The translations under genes and the position numbers were made by a program. A stretch of 64,000 nucleotides of DNA from Clostridiales bacterium (GTDB lineage Bacteria > Bacillota > Clostridia > Lachnospirales > Lachnospiraceae). This document shows, in pieces, positions 34,136 through 43,529 of the stretch (positions within the stretch are counted from its first letter, which is position 1; each line of letters starts with the position of its first letter). The notes beneath the pieces are model-generated. The model worked only from the letters and a program-made list of their open reading frames with translations. It was not told the DNA's origin and searched no databases. The stretch spans positions 29,900 to 93,899 of the forward strand of contig JAJQIK010000013.1 of assembly GCA_021199255.1 (NCBI GenBank), read 5' to 3'.

Positions 34136-34999
34136 TTATAATAAATCCTTATTGTCAACGCCGTCCATATCGTCAAACGCCTGATTCTCGCCTACCATTC
34201 CCCAGATAAAGGAATAATTGCGGCTGCCGCAGCCGGAATGAATCGACCAACTGGGAGAAATGACCGCCTGCTCATTTCTCATGACGATGTGGCGCGTCTC
34301 CTGAGGTTCGCCCATAAAGTGCATTACAAAAGCGTCCTCCGGTATGTCGATATAAAGGTAAACCTCCATACGTCTGTCATGGGTATGACAGGGCATGGTG
34401 TTCCATACGCTGCCCGGCTCCAAATGGGTCAGTCCCATAACAAGCTGACAGCTTTCCACCTGTCCCGGAAGAATGTACTTGTTAATGGTTCTGTGATTTG
34501 CGTCCTCCAGCGTGCCAAGTTCCGCCTTGTTTTCCGGTTTGATAACCACTTCGCCCTCTCCCGCAACACCGTCTCTCTTGATTAAAACGGTGGGATAGGT
34601 CTTGTGTGCCGGTGCGGAATTGATATAGAATTTAGCAGGATTAGAAGCGTCCGCGCTCTCGAATACGATATCCTTTTTGCCCATTCCGATATACATACCG
34701 TCTCTGGAAACAACCGTATATTTCTTGCCGTCTATTGTGATATAGCCGTCGCCGCCAATATTGATAACGCCCATCTCGCGTCTCTCTAAAAAGTATTCCG
34801 CCCGCAGCTCATCGCCGGCTTCCAGCTTTAAAGCCTTCTGCACAGGAGTGGCAGCCCCTGTAATGATACGGTCAATATGACTGTATACCAATCTGATTTC
34901 ATCCTCAAAGAAAACCTTCTCAATCACAAATTCCTCTCTGAGCCTCTCGGTTGTGTAATGTTTGACATCTCTTGGAGACGCCGCTGTACGAAGTTCCAT
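34136..34999 (-). CDS. kduI: 5-keto-4-deoxyuronate isomerase
   Basis: 287 residues. A cupin-fold zinc enzyme that converts 5-keto-4-deoxyuronate, from unsaturated uronate ends, to 2,5-diketo-3-deoxygluconate. Visible: NIGGDGYITIDGKKYTV, and the metal-binding CHTHDRRMEVYLYID with a later histidine in WSIHSGCGS. It acts between GH105 and KduD in this cluster. Confidence 0.95.
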   Translation of the reverse strand: MELRTAASPRDVKHYTTERLREEFVIEKVFFEDEIRLVYSHIDRIITGAATPVQKALKLEAGDELRAEYFLERREMGVINIGGDGYITIDGKKYTVVSRDGMYIGMGKKDIVFESADASNPAKFYINSAPAHKTYPTVLIKRDGVAGEGEVVIKPENKAELGTLEDANHRTINKYILPGQVESCQLVMGLTHLEPGSVWNTMPCHTHDRRMEVYLYIDIPEDAFVMHFMGEPQETRHIVMRNEQAVISPSWSIHSGCGSRNYSFIWGMVGENQAFDDMDGVDNKDLL

Positions 35000-35022
35000 T
35001 TGTCTTCCTCCCTTTCTTATTA

Positions 35023-36126
35023 TTATCTCTTAACGCGGGCGCCCGCGCCGGACATAATTCCCTCTACTTCCTTCAAAGACGCCATGGTGGTATCTCCCGG
35101 CGTAGTCATGGCAAGCGCGCCATGAGCCGCGCCATAGTTAACGGCTTTTTCCGCGTCCCCTGTTTCCATCAGGCCATATATCAGCCCCGACGCGAAGGAA
35201 TCTCCGCCGCCGACTCTGTCCATAATTTCCAGCGCCTTATAATCAGCCGCTTTATAGATATTGCCATCCGCCCAGCAGATTGCCGACCAGTCGTTCACGG
35301 TTGCGGTGCGAACGGTTCTAAGGGTAGTGGCTACCGCCTTGAAGTTGGGATAAGTCCCGGCGGCCTCGTTAATCATCTTCTTATAGCCCTCCAGATTGAG
35401 TTCCTTCAGGTTCTCGTCGTTTCCTTCGATTTCAAAGCCAAGGCAGGCGGTGAAATCCTCCTCGTTACCGATCATAACGTCTACATACTGCGCGATTTCC
35501 CGGTTGACCTCCTGAGCCTTTGCCTGGCCGCCGATTGCGCTCCACATGGAGGGGCGGTAGTTCAGATCGTAGGAAACGACGGTTCCATACTTCTTCGCCG
35601 TTTTAATGGCCTCGATCACCGTCTCGCCCGCCTGCTCAGATAACGCCGCGTAAATCCCCCCGGTATGCAGCCAGCGCACGCCCAGCTCGCCGAAGATATA
35701 CTCAAAATCAAAATCCTCCGGAGTTGCCTTGGAAATAGCGGTGTTAGCGCGGTCGGAGCACCCCAGCGCCCCGCGGATTCCAAACCCTCTCTCTGTAAAA
35801 TTAATGCCGTTCCTGCAGGTTCTTCCGATTCCGTCCGTAGGCATCCATTTAATCAGGGAAGTATCCACGCCGCCCTGCAAAATGAAGTCCTCCATCAATT
35901 TTCCCACTTCGTTATCCGCAAAGGCCGTAATGACGGCGGTTCTAAGTCCGAAGCATCTGCGCAGCCCGCGGACGACATTGTACTCTCCGCCGCCTTCCCA
36001 CGCCTGAAAGCTTCTGGCCGTCTTGATTCTTCCCTCGCCGGGATCGAGTCTCAGCATGACTTCCCCTAAGCTGACCGCGTCAAATCTACACTCTTCTTTC
36101 TTTTTAAGCTTTAAGTTCATACCCAT
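35023..36126 (-). CDS. kdgK: PfkB-family sugar kinase, probable 2-keto-3-deoxygluconate kinase (copy 1)
   Basis: 367 residues. Ribokinase fold with the N-terminal SLGEVMLRLDPGEGRI, a substrate region WLHTGGIYAALS, SYDLNYRPSMWS, and the catalytic anion-hole motif DRVGGGDSFASGLIYG. Phosphorylates KDG to KDPG. It heads the kdgK-kduI-kduD-eda-pta unit behind its own promoter and a LacI-type operator. A second start at 36120 is possible. It is clearly related to the next gene upstream. Confidence 0.9.
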   Translation of the reverse strand: MGMNLKLKKKEECRFDAVSLGEVMLRLDPGEGRIKTARSFQAWEGGGEYNVVRGLRRCFGLRTAVITAFADNEVGKLMEDFILQGGVDTSLIKWMPTDGIGRTCRNGINFTERGFGIRGALGCSDRANTAISKATPEDFDFEYIFGELGVRWLHTGGIYAALSEQAGETVIEAIKTAKKYGTVVSYDLNYRPSMWSAIGGQAKAQEVNREIAQYVDVMIGNEEDFTACLGFEIEGNDENLKELNLEGYKKMINEAAGTYPNFKAVATTLRTVRTATVNDWSAICWADGNIYKAADYKALEIMDRVGGGDSFASGLIYGLMETGDAEKAVNYGAAHGALAMTTPGDTTMASLKEVEGIMSGAGARVKR

Positions 36127-36163
36127 TCATCTCCTTCTTCCTAATTTCCCCTAAAACCGCTTA

Positions 36164-36205
36164 TGTAAGCCCTTACATTATAACTCAGAACAGCCAAAAT
36201 GTATA
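36164..36205 (-). promoter_or_regulatory. Promoter and LacI-type operator of the kdgK unit
   Basis: On the minus strand, TATACA (36200-36205) and TATAAT (36177-36182) are 17 bp apart. The dyad TGTAAGCCCTTACA (36164-36177) abuts the -10 box. It differs from the perfect TGTAAGCGCTTACA at uxaC and the hydrogenase operon by one central base. Confidence 0.7.
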
Positions 36206-36275
36206 CCTTTTTTTTGTATAACATCACGCTTTTGGCAGCGCGCCGTTTTCGTTCCCCGAAAGCTGCGGCCACGCC

Positions 36276-37292
36276 CTATCGGTTCAGCTCGCTGACATAT
36301 CCGGTAGCGTTGTGGTTCTTTATAATCCCCTCTATTTCCGCCAGATCGCTGGAGGGAAGATCCCCCGGAATCGTGTTTTTCACGCTGGAGGCGGCGTTTC
36401 CATACTGCAACGCCCGCATCGGGTCGTCATATTTCAGCAGCCCATAGAGCACGCCGGCCACATAAGCGTCGCCGGAACCGATACGGTCGATGACGTCAAT
36501 ATCAGTGTAAGGGCTTTCCTCATAATAGCGATCCGTATCCACATCATAAATCGTAGAAGTAAAATCGTGCTTTTTCGGGCTCTTTACGGTTCGTTTGGTG
36601 GAGCATACCCTTTTCACCGGATAGGCTTGCGTCAACCCCTTCATCATTTCCCGCAAAGTGCCTGTCATACCCATCATTCTCCGGCAGGTTTCCTCTGAGA
36701 TAAACAGGATATCAATATAAGGAAGAATGGCTTCTATCACATTTCTCGCTTCCTCCTCGCTCCAAAGATTCGCCCTGTAGTTGACGTCGAAGGAAATTTC
36801 CGCGCCCGCCGCTTTAAAGCGTTTAACCATTTCCACCGCCGTTTCCCTTACGGTTTCGGAAAGCGCAAGGGTAATCCCGCTGGTGTGGAAGCAGGCTGTC
36901 TTTCCATAAATCTCATCTGGTATCTGGCCTAAATCAAGCCCGGCAAAGGAGGAATTCTGTCTGTCGTAAATAATAGACGGCTTTCTGGGAGCCGCGCCCA
37001 TCTCGTAGTAATAAATGCCCAGCCTTGCCGTATCCGACTGGTCATAGAGCAGATAATCATCTGATACGCCCACAAAACGAATCCGGTTTTTGATAAACTT
37101 GCCAATATCGTTGTCCGGCAGTCTGGATACGATCCCCGTCCGGAGCCCCAGCAGCGCTACGCCGCTTGCCACATTTAATTCCGAGCCGCCGGCTCTCTTC
37201 TCAAAGGTTTCGCCGCCGGAAATCCGTTCATACCCCAACGGGGAAAGCCTCAGCATCACTTCCCCTAAGGTAATTAACTCATATTCCTTCAT
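36276..37292 (-). CDS. kdgK: PfkB-family sugar kinase, probable 2-keto-3-deoxygluconate kinase (copy 2)
   Basis: 338 residues with the same landmarks as its neighbour: TLGEVMLRLSPLGYERI, FHTSGITLALSETV, SFDVNYRANLWSEEE and the catalytic DRIGSGDAYVAGVLYG. It belongs to the upstream transcription unit that runs from the transporter through GH105 and GH28. The two kinases are paralogues that differ throughout, so they may prefer different sugars (for example KDG versus another keto-deoxy sugar). That split is inference. Confidence 0.85.
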   Translation of the reverse strand: MKEYELITLGEVMLRLSPLGYERISGGETFEKRAGGSELNVASGVALLGLRTGIVSRLPDNDIGKFIKNRIRFVGVSDDYLLYDQSDTARLGIYYYEMGAAPRKPSIIYDRQNSSFAGLDLGQIPDEIYGKTACFHTSGITLALSETVRETAVEMVKRFKAAGAEISFDVNYRANLWSEEEARNVIEAILPYIDILFISEETCRRMMGMTGTLREMMKGLTQAYPVKRVCSTKRTVKSPKKHDFTSTIYDVDTDRYYEESPYTDIDVIDRIGSGDAYVAGVLYGLLKYDDPMRALQYGNAASSVKNTIPGDLPSSDLAEIEGIIKNHNATGYVSELNR

Positions 37293-37333
37293 GTGTCTCT
37301 CCCTTTTTGTTTCTGCCGCTACGCCGCTGCCCG

Positions 37334-38911
37334 TTACTGATATTGCAGATTTTCCAGCCTGATATCGTCCACGGCAATCAGCTCCGGCGCTCCGTCAAGG
37401 CTTCCCCTGATGGTTACATTCCGCAGGGAGACCTCCCGTACATTCCTAAGATACACGCTTTTTCCAGACATCTCCATAAAATGATCCATCATAAGCGGCT
37501 GCATGGGTTTCAGATCTTCCCTGTCCCGGAAGGTTACGTCCGCGTCCTCAATCAAAACGCTTCTCACCTTCTGCTCCGGCAGTCCATACATACAGACAAA
37601 CACCGCGTCGGTTCCCGTACAGGTCAGCTTCTTCAAGCGGATATTGCCGATCATCGGCGTCCGCTCGTCCGTCGCCGCCTCCTCCTGGCATTGTACATAT
37701 TCCGAGTGCCCGTCCGGGTCGCAGAAATAAAACATTCCCAGTGTCAGGGGCATATGTACGTCTTCCATCAGAATGTTTTCAAAATCCAAATCCGTCACCA
37801 CCGCCAGTTCGCCCCGTCCCCGTCTCGTCTTCACGCGGACGCCCCTGTCCGTCCTGCTGAAAATACATTGGGATACCTTCACATTCTTTACGCCGCAGGA
37901 AGCCTCGCTTCCGATCGTCACGCAGCCATGTCCCCTCTCCAGCTTACAGTTGCGAATCGTAATGTGGTCTGTGCTCTTATAATGAAAGCGGCTCATGTAA
38001 TACTTACCGCTCTTAATGGCGATACAGTCGTCCCCCACCGAGATCAGCGAACCGGCCATAAGTACATTGGTACAGCTTTCCGGATCGAAGCCGTCCGTAT
38101 TGGGGGAGTGATAGGGATTGGTAATCGTCAGGTTATAGAACCCCAGATCATCTGAATAATAAGGGTGAATCGTCCAGGAGGGAGAATTTTGTATCCGCAA
38201 ATTCTGCATTCTGATGCGCCTGCACCCATTAAAAAAGAAAATGTTCGGCCGCCAGGCGGTTCGTCTGGTTCTGACATCTTCCCACCAGTCGCCCTTTTGC
38301 GCGTTGCCGTTTACCACACCGCCGCCGATAATATCCACATTCTCCACGTGAAGCCCTGTCACAAGGGAGGCGAAAGCATCCAATGGATTTCCTTCCCACG
38401 TCCCGAAATTCACTTCCCGGTCAAAATCACACTCGTTGCGGATGATTCCCGGCAGCACCGGATAATCCTCTCTCTTCTCAGAAGCGGACAGCTCCGCCCG
38501 CTCCGCAAGATACAGTGTAAAATTACTTCTCAGGAACAAAGGCTTCGTATAATAGGTTCCCTCCGGCAGATACACGGTTCCATAATCCGGGCAGGCATTA
38601 ATCGCGGCCTGTAAGCACAGAGTATCGTCATGCTTCCCATCGCCCACCGCGCCAAACCGCCTGACGTCCAAAAGAGCCGATTCCTGATTTGTCCTGACTC
38701 TGTGCGATACCTCCCCGCCCTCTGTGGCCACCGAAATTTCGTATTCCGTATCCGGCAGCAAACGGTCGATGGAGAATACATTCTGCTGCGTTTCATAAGC
38801 CGTTTCCCCGTCAATTTTGATACGATAAGCCTCCCCGGCGAGATAAGGAAGCTCATTGCAAAGCTCTATCGTAATTCCTCTGGCAAAAACCGCCACAATA
38901 TTAAAATCCAT
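37334..38911 (-). CDS. Glycoside hydrolase family 28 (exo-polygalacturonase-like)
   Basis: 525 residues. An N-terminal beta domain (about 1-85, fibronectin-like) precedes the right-handed beta-helix. All GH28 signatures are present: SPNTDGFDPES, SVGDDCIAIKSG, RGHGCVTIGSE and DRGVRVKTRRG. There is no signal peptide, so it should act in the cytoplasm on imported oligogalacturonides, releasing galacturonate. The ATG at 38911 has GAGGGG upstream. It follows the GH105 gene by 24 bp. Confidence 0.93.
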   Translation of the reverse strand: MDFNIVAVFARGITIELCNELPYLAGEAYRIKIDGETAYETQQNVFSIDRLLPDTEYEISVATEGGEVSHRVRTNQESALLDVRRFGAVGDGKHDDTLCLQAAINACPDYGTVYLPEGTYYTKPLFLRSNFTLYLAERAELSASEKREDYPVLPGIIRNECDFDREVNFGTWEGNPLDAFASLVTGLHVENVDIIGGGVVNGNAQKGDWWEDVRTRRTAWRPNIFFFNGCRRIRMQNLRIQNSPSWTIHPYYSDDLGFYNLTITNPYHSPNTDGFDPESCTNVLMAGSLISVGDDCIAIKSGKYYMSRFHYKSTDHITIRNCKLERGHGCVTIGSEASCGVKNVKVSQCIFSRTDRGVRVKTRRGRGELAVVTDLDFENILMEDVHMPLTLGMFYFCDPDGHSEYVQCQEEAATDERTPMIGNIRLKKLTCTGTDAVFVCMYGLPEQKVRSVLIEDADVTFRDREDLKPMQPLMMDHFMEMSGKSVYLRNVREVSLRNVTIRGSLDGAPELIAVDDIRLENLQYQ

Positions 38912-38935
38912 TCCGCCCCTCATTTCCAAGTCTCG

Positions 38936-40072
38936 CTATGCCATTAATATCTCCGTAAAGGCTAATAAAAACGGAGCGACCCCCTTTGCCTCATTTTCCA
39001 CCACCGGCTCGCTGAAATAATAAGCAAGGCTTCCGTCTCTGTGGGTTTTGCCGCCCAGCCCTGCCACCAGGCAAATGCCGCCCAGGCTTAAAATATTCTC
39101 GCCATCTTCCCGCAGATAAGTCTCTACAATGCCGGAAAATGCTTTTTCGCCGTATTCCTGATAGGATTTGGGCAGATAACCGAGCCGGACGCCCCTCAAA
39201 ATCGCGTAAGCGATTAACGCCGTCCCGGAGGTTTCCAGATAATTGCCGGGTTCCTCCCCCTTATCAATCACCTGATAAAACATACCGCTCTGATCCTGAT
39301 AGGGTCTCAGCGCGTCTATTAAGTCCTTCAGGAGTCTCTGTAAATACCGATATTCATAATACAGGGACTCATCCATCACAGAGGCCGTATCCACTAAAGA
39401 CGCCGCGAACCAGCCCAGAGCCCTGACCCAGAAATTAGGGCTGCAGCCGGTCTCCCTGTCAGCCCAGTACATCTGCCTGCTCTCGTCATAACCGTGGTAA
39501 TAAAGCCCCGTCTTTGGATCTTTCATATGCTTTTCTACGTTTTCATACTGACGAATCACGTCCATATAACCGGACATCTGATGAAACCTGATCTCATATT
39601 CCATGTAAAAGGGCTGCGCCATATACAGGCCGTCAAGCCATACCTGATTGGGATAAATCTGCTTGTGCCAAAAATTCCCTTCCTTAGTTCTTGGCATGGC
39701 GTCCAGCTGGGAACGGATCAGGTCCAAAGCCTTTTTATACTTTTCTTCCCCGGTCTTATCGTAAAGATAAAACAGGTTTTTACCCATGTTAATGTTGTCA
39801 ATGTTTAATTCCTCCACCTGATAGGTGGCAATCGTTCCATCCTCTTTCACAAAAAAGTCCACAAACTCCCTGGCGAAAGTAAAATATTTCTCCTCCCCGG
39901 TAAACTCATACATCTGCAAAACGGCCTTAATCATGCAGCCGTCGATGTAGTTCCACTTATTCGGCTTTTTTTCCCGGATTTGTTCCAGATTCCAAAGGGG
40001 AGCCTCCGCCGAGGAGTTGTCAATCAGATAATTAAAATAGGATAGAATTTGATCCTTCTTTTGCTCCGTCAT
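38936..40072 (-). CDS. Glycoside hydrolase family 105, unsaturated galacturonyl/rhamnogalacturonyl hydrolase
   Basis: 378 residues. An (alpha/alpha)6-barrel enzyme that removes the unsaturated uronate from pectin-lyase products. Family landmarks include WNYIDGCMIKAVLQMYEFTG, the DGLYMAQPF motif and FWVRALGWFAASLVDT. There is no signal peptide. The ATG at 40072 overlaps the previous stop (ATGA), so translation is coupled to the isomerase gene. Its product feeds KduI. Confidence 0.92.
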   Translation of the reverse strand: MTEQKKDQILSYFNYLIDNSSAEAPLWNLEQIREKKPNKWNYIDGCMIKAVLQMYEFTGEEKYFTFAREFVDFFVKEDGTIATYQVEELNIDNINMGKNLFYLYDKTGEEKYKKALDLIRSQLDAMPRTKEGNFWHKQIYPNQVWLDGLYMAQPFYMEYEIRFHQMSGYMDVIRQYENVEKHMKDPKTGLYYHGYDESRQMYWADRETGCSPNFWVRALGWFAASLVDTASVMDESLYYEYRYLQRLLKDLIDALRPYQDQSGMFYQVIDKGEEPGNYLETSGTALIAYAILRGVRLGYLPKSYQEYGEKAFSGIVETYLREDGENILSLGGICLVAGLGGKTHRDGSLAYYFSEPVVENEAKGVAPFLLAFTEILMA

Positions 40073-40899
40073 AATGCCGCCCTCTCCCATAAAAATTTCT
40101 TACAGCCTTCCGCGTTTTCCGGCCTGGTATTCTCCAGCGTTATCTGGATATGCGGCTTCTCCTCCCTGGCAAACCGCAGGATCCGGTCGTAAACCATATC
40201 CCCCAGTCCCGGCCCCATACAGGTTAATTCCTCTCCCGCTGCCTTGTAATCCTTTAAATGGATAATAGAAATATCCTCCCCCAGAAGCTCTATGGCTTCC
40301 TCGATGATCTGCTCTCTTTGATCCAGATTATCCGGGTGAAGCAAATTCACCGGATCGAAAATAATCTGCAGATTAGGAGACTGGATAGCGTCCAGCACGG
40401 CTCTCGCCCTCTGCGGGTTCCAGACAATATGCTTATATACCGGCTCTATCGCAAGAATGACGCCGCATGCCTCCGCATATTCTACAACCGGCGCCAGATT
40501 TTTGATAAAAAGCTTCAACGCTTCTTCGCTATGACAGGCGCTTTTCTCATAACGGTACGCGGCGTTGGGCGCGCCCGTTTCCGTACCCACTACGCCACAC
40601 CCCAGCAGGGACGCAAAGCGAAGATGAGCCTTATATTTGTTCTGGATATTCGCCAATTCCTTCTCATCAGGATACGCCAGATTGAGATAATTGCCAAGCA
40701 CCGCGATATCCAGCTCCTGTTTTTCAAATATCCTGCGCAGCCATGCCGCATATCCCGGCGTCAGCGCCGCCGCTTCCCCCGGCAGCCCCAGCTTGGTCAG
40801 CGCAATATGGGCACAGGTAAACCCCTGTTTCTTGACAAACGCAAGCCTTTCCTCCAAAGTTCCGTTAATGGTGTCGTGAAGGCGAATCCCTATATTCAT
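40069..40899 (-). CDS. Sugar phosphate isomerase/epimerase (AP endonuclease 2-type TIM barrel)
   Basis: 276 residues. Xylose-isomerase-like TIM barrel: MNIGIRLHDTINGTLEERL at the start, then ILAIEPVYKHIVWN, FDPVNLLHPDN, and IIHLKDYKAAGEE, with metal ligands Glu, Asp, His and Glu in the expected strands. The substrate is unknown; in this position it may interconvert a keto-uronate or deoxy-sugar. It is coupled to GH105 by a 4-bp overlap. Confidence 0.85.
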   Translation of the reverse strand: MNIGIRLHDTINGTLEERLAFVKKQGFTCAHIALTKLGLPGEAAALTPGYAAWLRRIFEKQELDIAVLGNYLNLAYPDEKELANIQNKYKAHLRFASLLGCGVVGTETGAPNAAYRYEKSACHSEEALKLFIKNLAPVVEYAEACGVILAIEPVYKHIVWNPQRARAVLDAIQSPNLQIIFDPVNLLHPDNLDQREQIIEEAIELLGEDISIIHLKDYKAAGEELTCMGPGLGDMVYDRILRFAREEKPHIQITLENTRPENAEGCKKFLWERAAL

Positions 40900-40920
40900 T
40901 GCATTATTTCCTTTTCTGTT

Positions 40921-41565
40921 TTATTCCGTAACAATATCCGGCTCTTCCTTTTTCTCAATATAAATACTGAAAATCTTTTCATAATGCGCGCTCAGAAGAT
41001 ATACGACAAAAGCCACGCCGAAATTCAGGCTGATAAAATTAACAAGGAACACCCCGAATACATTGATCAGGACAAAAGCAACCGCAATCAACGCCATCAG
41101 AAAGGTTTCTACCAGATTCCTGTAAGCCAGCAGGAAGGAAAACTTCACAGTATTCCTTACGGTGTTATAAAACCGGGACTGCAGCGCAAAAACATATAAA
41201 AGCGATACCCCGTAAAGAATCAGCACAAGCAGCGTCGCCGCCCACGCCAGCTCTTTTCCCGGAATATCCGTATTATTCCAGAATACAAGCGCCACTCCCG
41301 CCAGCACTCCCACCGCCAGATACAGCAGCCACAGAATGGTAGACTGTTTCAGATTCTCCTTAAAAGAATGAAAGAAGTTCTGCGTCACATAGCCCTCTTC
41401 CTTCCGGAGCTTCAAGCAGGCATAGATGAGTGCCGTAGTCGACGCGCCGATGGTAAAAACGGGCAGCGAACAAAGCACCCACAGCATATTCAAAAGCCAT
41501 ATCTGCCCAAAACGGTTGATGGCACGAAATACAACATTGTCGGGATTAAATATGGATCGAAACAT
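40921..41565 (-). CDS. DUF624 (YesL-like) membrane protein
   Basis: 214 residues with about five membrane helices. NRFGQIWLLNMLWVLCSLPVFTIGASTTAL is the hallmark start of DUF624 proteins (quoted in parts: LLNMLWVLCSLPVFTIGAS). These small membrane proteins accompany CUT1 sugar ABC transporters such as B. subtilis yesL next to yesOPQ; exact role unknown. It lies 46 bp after the permease gene. Confidence 0.9.
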   Translation of the reverse strand: MFRSIFNPDNVVFRAINRFGQIWLLNMLWVLCSLPVFTIGASTTALIYACLKLRKEEGYVTQNFFHSFKENLKQSTILWLLYLAVGVLAGVALVFWNNTDIPGKELAWAATLLVLILYGVSLLYVFALQSRFYNTVRNTVKFSFLLAYRNLVETFLMALIAVAFVLINVFGVFLVNFISLNFGVAFVVYLLSAHYEKIFSIYIEKKEEPDIVTE

Positions 41566-41611
41566 AAGCCTGCCTCCTTCTTTTCTTCTATCCGTCTAAA
41601 GCCCGATCTCC

Positions 41612-42523
41612 TTAACCCTTAACGCCGCCCGCGGAAACTCCGTCGACGAACTGATTCTGAGCCAAAAAGAACACCAGAATATTGGGCATGATGGAGATTA
41701 ACGATGTGGCCAGTACCCGGTTCCAGTTAAATCCCGAATCGCTGTCCATGGACAGTTTGACGAAAATCGTGGCCGGATATTTTGCCGGAGTATTGACATA
41801 AAGCAAGGGTCCCATAAAGTCGTTGGAAGCCCACATAAACTTAAACAGCGCGCAGGATACGATGGCGGGCATAATCATCGGCACAACGATCCTGACCAGA
41901 GTCTGGAAAGAGCCGCAGCCGTCGATTTCCGCCGCCTCCTCCAATTCATGGGGCACATTTCTGAGGAACTGCACCAGCATAAATACGAAGTAGGTCTCTG
42001 TCGCAAAGGCTGTCGGGACAATAAGGGGCAGATAATACTGGGAACCAATCCAGCCGAACTTATTGAATAACAGATACTGCGGTACGTTCAACACTACCTG
42101 AGGCAGGAAAAGCATTGCCATCATCAGGGCGAACATCACGTTTCTTCCGATAAACTTAAATCTTGCGAAGCCGTAAGCGGCCAGCGTGGAAGAGATAACC
42201 GTCAAAATCACCTCTGGAATAACATAGGAATAGGTGTTGAACATGGCCTTCCAGATATTAATATTTCCGCCGTAACTCTTTACGGCGTCCTGATAGCCTG
42301 TAAAGGTGATGTTCTTCGGTATGGGATTAATGGAAGTGAAAATTTCACTGTTATCCTTAAAAGTAGCGCCCACCATCCAGATCAGGGGATAAACCATCAC
42401 AATGCCGACAAGGATAAGGACTGTATAACGAAGCGTTAAATTAACCGCGTTTCTTCTTTTGATTTTCTTATTTTTCGCCGCCAGGATACGCGCTTCTTCA
42501 GGCGTCATAGTTGCTGCTGCCAT
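41612..42523 (-). CDS. Sugar ABC transporter permease (MalG/YesQ-type)
   Basis: 303 residues with six membrane helices. The cytoplasmic EAA loop is ELEEAAEIDGCGSFQTLVRIVVP and ends in the usual MIMPAI. The C-terminal FVDGVSAGGVKG is standard for this CUT1 subunit. The ATG at 42523 has GGAGG eight bases upstream, just after the partner gene's stop. It pairs with the permease at 42525-43424 for oligogalacturonide uptake (substrate inferred from context). Confidence 0.94.
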   Translation of the reverse strand: MAAATMTPEEARILAAKNKKIKRRNAVNLTLRYTVLILVGIVMVYPLIWMVGATFKDNSEIFTSINPIPKNITFTGYQDAVKSYGGNINIWKAMFNTYSYVIPEVILTVISSTLAAYGFARFKFIGRNVMFALMMAMLFLPQVVLNVPQYLLFNKFGWIGSQYYLPLIVPTAFATETYFVFMLVQFLRNVPHELEEAAEIDGCGSFQTLVRIVVPMIMPAIVSCALFKFMWASNDFMGPLLYVNTPAKYPATIFVKLSMDSDSGFNWNRVLATSLISIMPNILVFFLAQNQFVDGVSAGGVKG

Positions 42524-42524
42524 C

Positions 42525-43424
42525 TTACTTTCCTCCTTCCTCATCAGAATAATATACCCAGTGCTTCTGGCTCCAGAAAGCGATCGCGGTAAAGATCATC
42601 AGTACCACAAACAATACCCATGCCTGCGCGCTTGCCTTGCCCATGTTGTAAGTGCCGCCGAAAGCGTTGTTGTACACAAGCAGCGACATCAACGTAGTGG
42701 AACCCAGAGGGCCGCCCTTGGTAATAATGTAAGGACCGTTAAATTCCTGGAAAGCCTGCACCAGCTGCGTTACCAGATTATAGAAAATAACCGGCGTAAT
42801 CAGCGGAACCGTAATCGTAAAGAACTGTCTCCACTTACCGGCGCCGTCTAATGCCGCCGCCTCATACAAATCCTCTGAGATTCCCTTTAACGCGGCAAGG
42901 AAAATAACCATGGCGGAACCGAACTGCCACACACGCAGCAGGCTGATCATAAAGAGCGCCCATTTCGGATCTGACATAAAATGCGGCGCCTCCAGCCCAA
43001 TCGCTGAAAATGCCATCTGAATCAGCCCGGTGTCGTTAAACAGCGCTTTCCACAGAACGGCGATCGCTACGGAGCCGCCCAGAATGGACGGAATGTAGTA
43101 AGCGGTTCTGAAAAAGTTTACTCCCTTGATCTTAAAATTCAAAATATAGGCGATAAACAAAGCCGCAACCAGCTTCAGCGGCACTGTCATAAACGCGTAT
43201 TTGAAGGTGGTAATCAACGCATTCTTCTCGGTGGCTACCGTAAATACGTCGATATAGTTCTGTAAGGTGTATGTAGACATTCCCTTAAAAAGATTGTAAT
43301 CCGTAAAGCTGTAGTACAGGGAGGTAAAGAACGGATACATCTTGAATACCAGAAAGCCGACCAGCCATGGGATTACATACACAAAGCCTCTGTTTGCCTT
43401 TAAAAATTTCCTTGTTTTACTCAA
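42525..43424 (-). CDS. Sugar ABC transporter permease (MalF/YesP-type)
   Basis: 299 residues with six membrane helices. It starts with FVYVIPWLVGFLVFKMYPFF; the EAA loop is SEDLYEAAALDGAGKWRQFF. It lies between the binding protein and the second permease. No ATPase gene is present, as in many CUT1 clusters that share an MsmX-like ATPase encoded elsewhere. Confidence 0.94.
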   Translation of the reverse strand: MSKTRKFLKANRGFVYVIPWLVGFLVFKMYPFFTSLYYSFTDYNLFKGMSTYTLQNYIDVFTVATEKNALITTFKYAFMTVPLKLVAALFIAYILNFKIKGVNFFRTAYYIPSILGGSVAIAVLWKALFNDTGLIQMAFSAIGLEAPHFMSDPKWALFMISLLRVWQFGSAMVIFLAALKGISEDLYEAAALDGAGKWRQFFTITVPLITPVIFYNLVTQLVQAFQEFNGPYIITKGGPLGSTTLMSLLVYNNAFGGTYNMGKASAQAWVLFVVLMIFTAIAFWSQKHWVYYSDEEGGK

Positions 43425-43447
43425 AGCTCACTACTCCTTTTTAGCAG

Positions 43448-43495
43448 GAAAACCTGTTGAAGAAGGTTATTATTACACATTTTCAACAGGTTTTC
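43448..43495 (-). promoter_or_regulatory. Intercistronic hairpin between binding protein and permeases
   Basis: A perfect 14-bp stem (GAAAACCTGTTGAA with TTCAACAGGTTTTC) and 20-nt loop. It lies between the stop of the binding-protein gene and the first permease. Such stems commonly reduce read-through or stabilise the upstream mRNA, so that binding protein exceeds permease. Confidence 0.7.
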
Positions 43496-43529
43496 TCTCT
43501 TTCATTATCGTGAAAAACTACTTGCTCAA

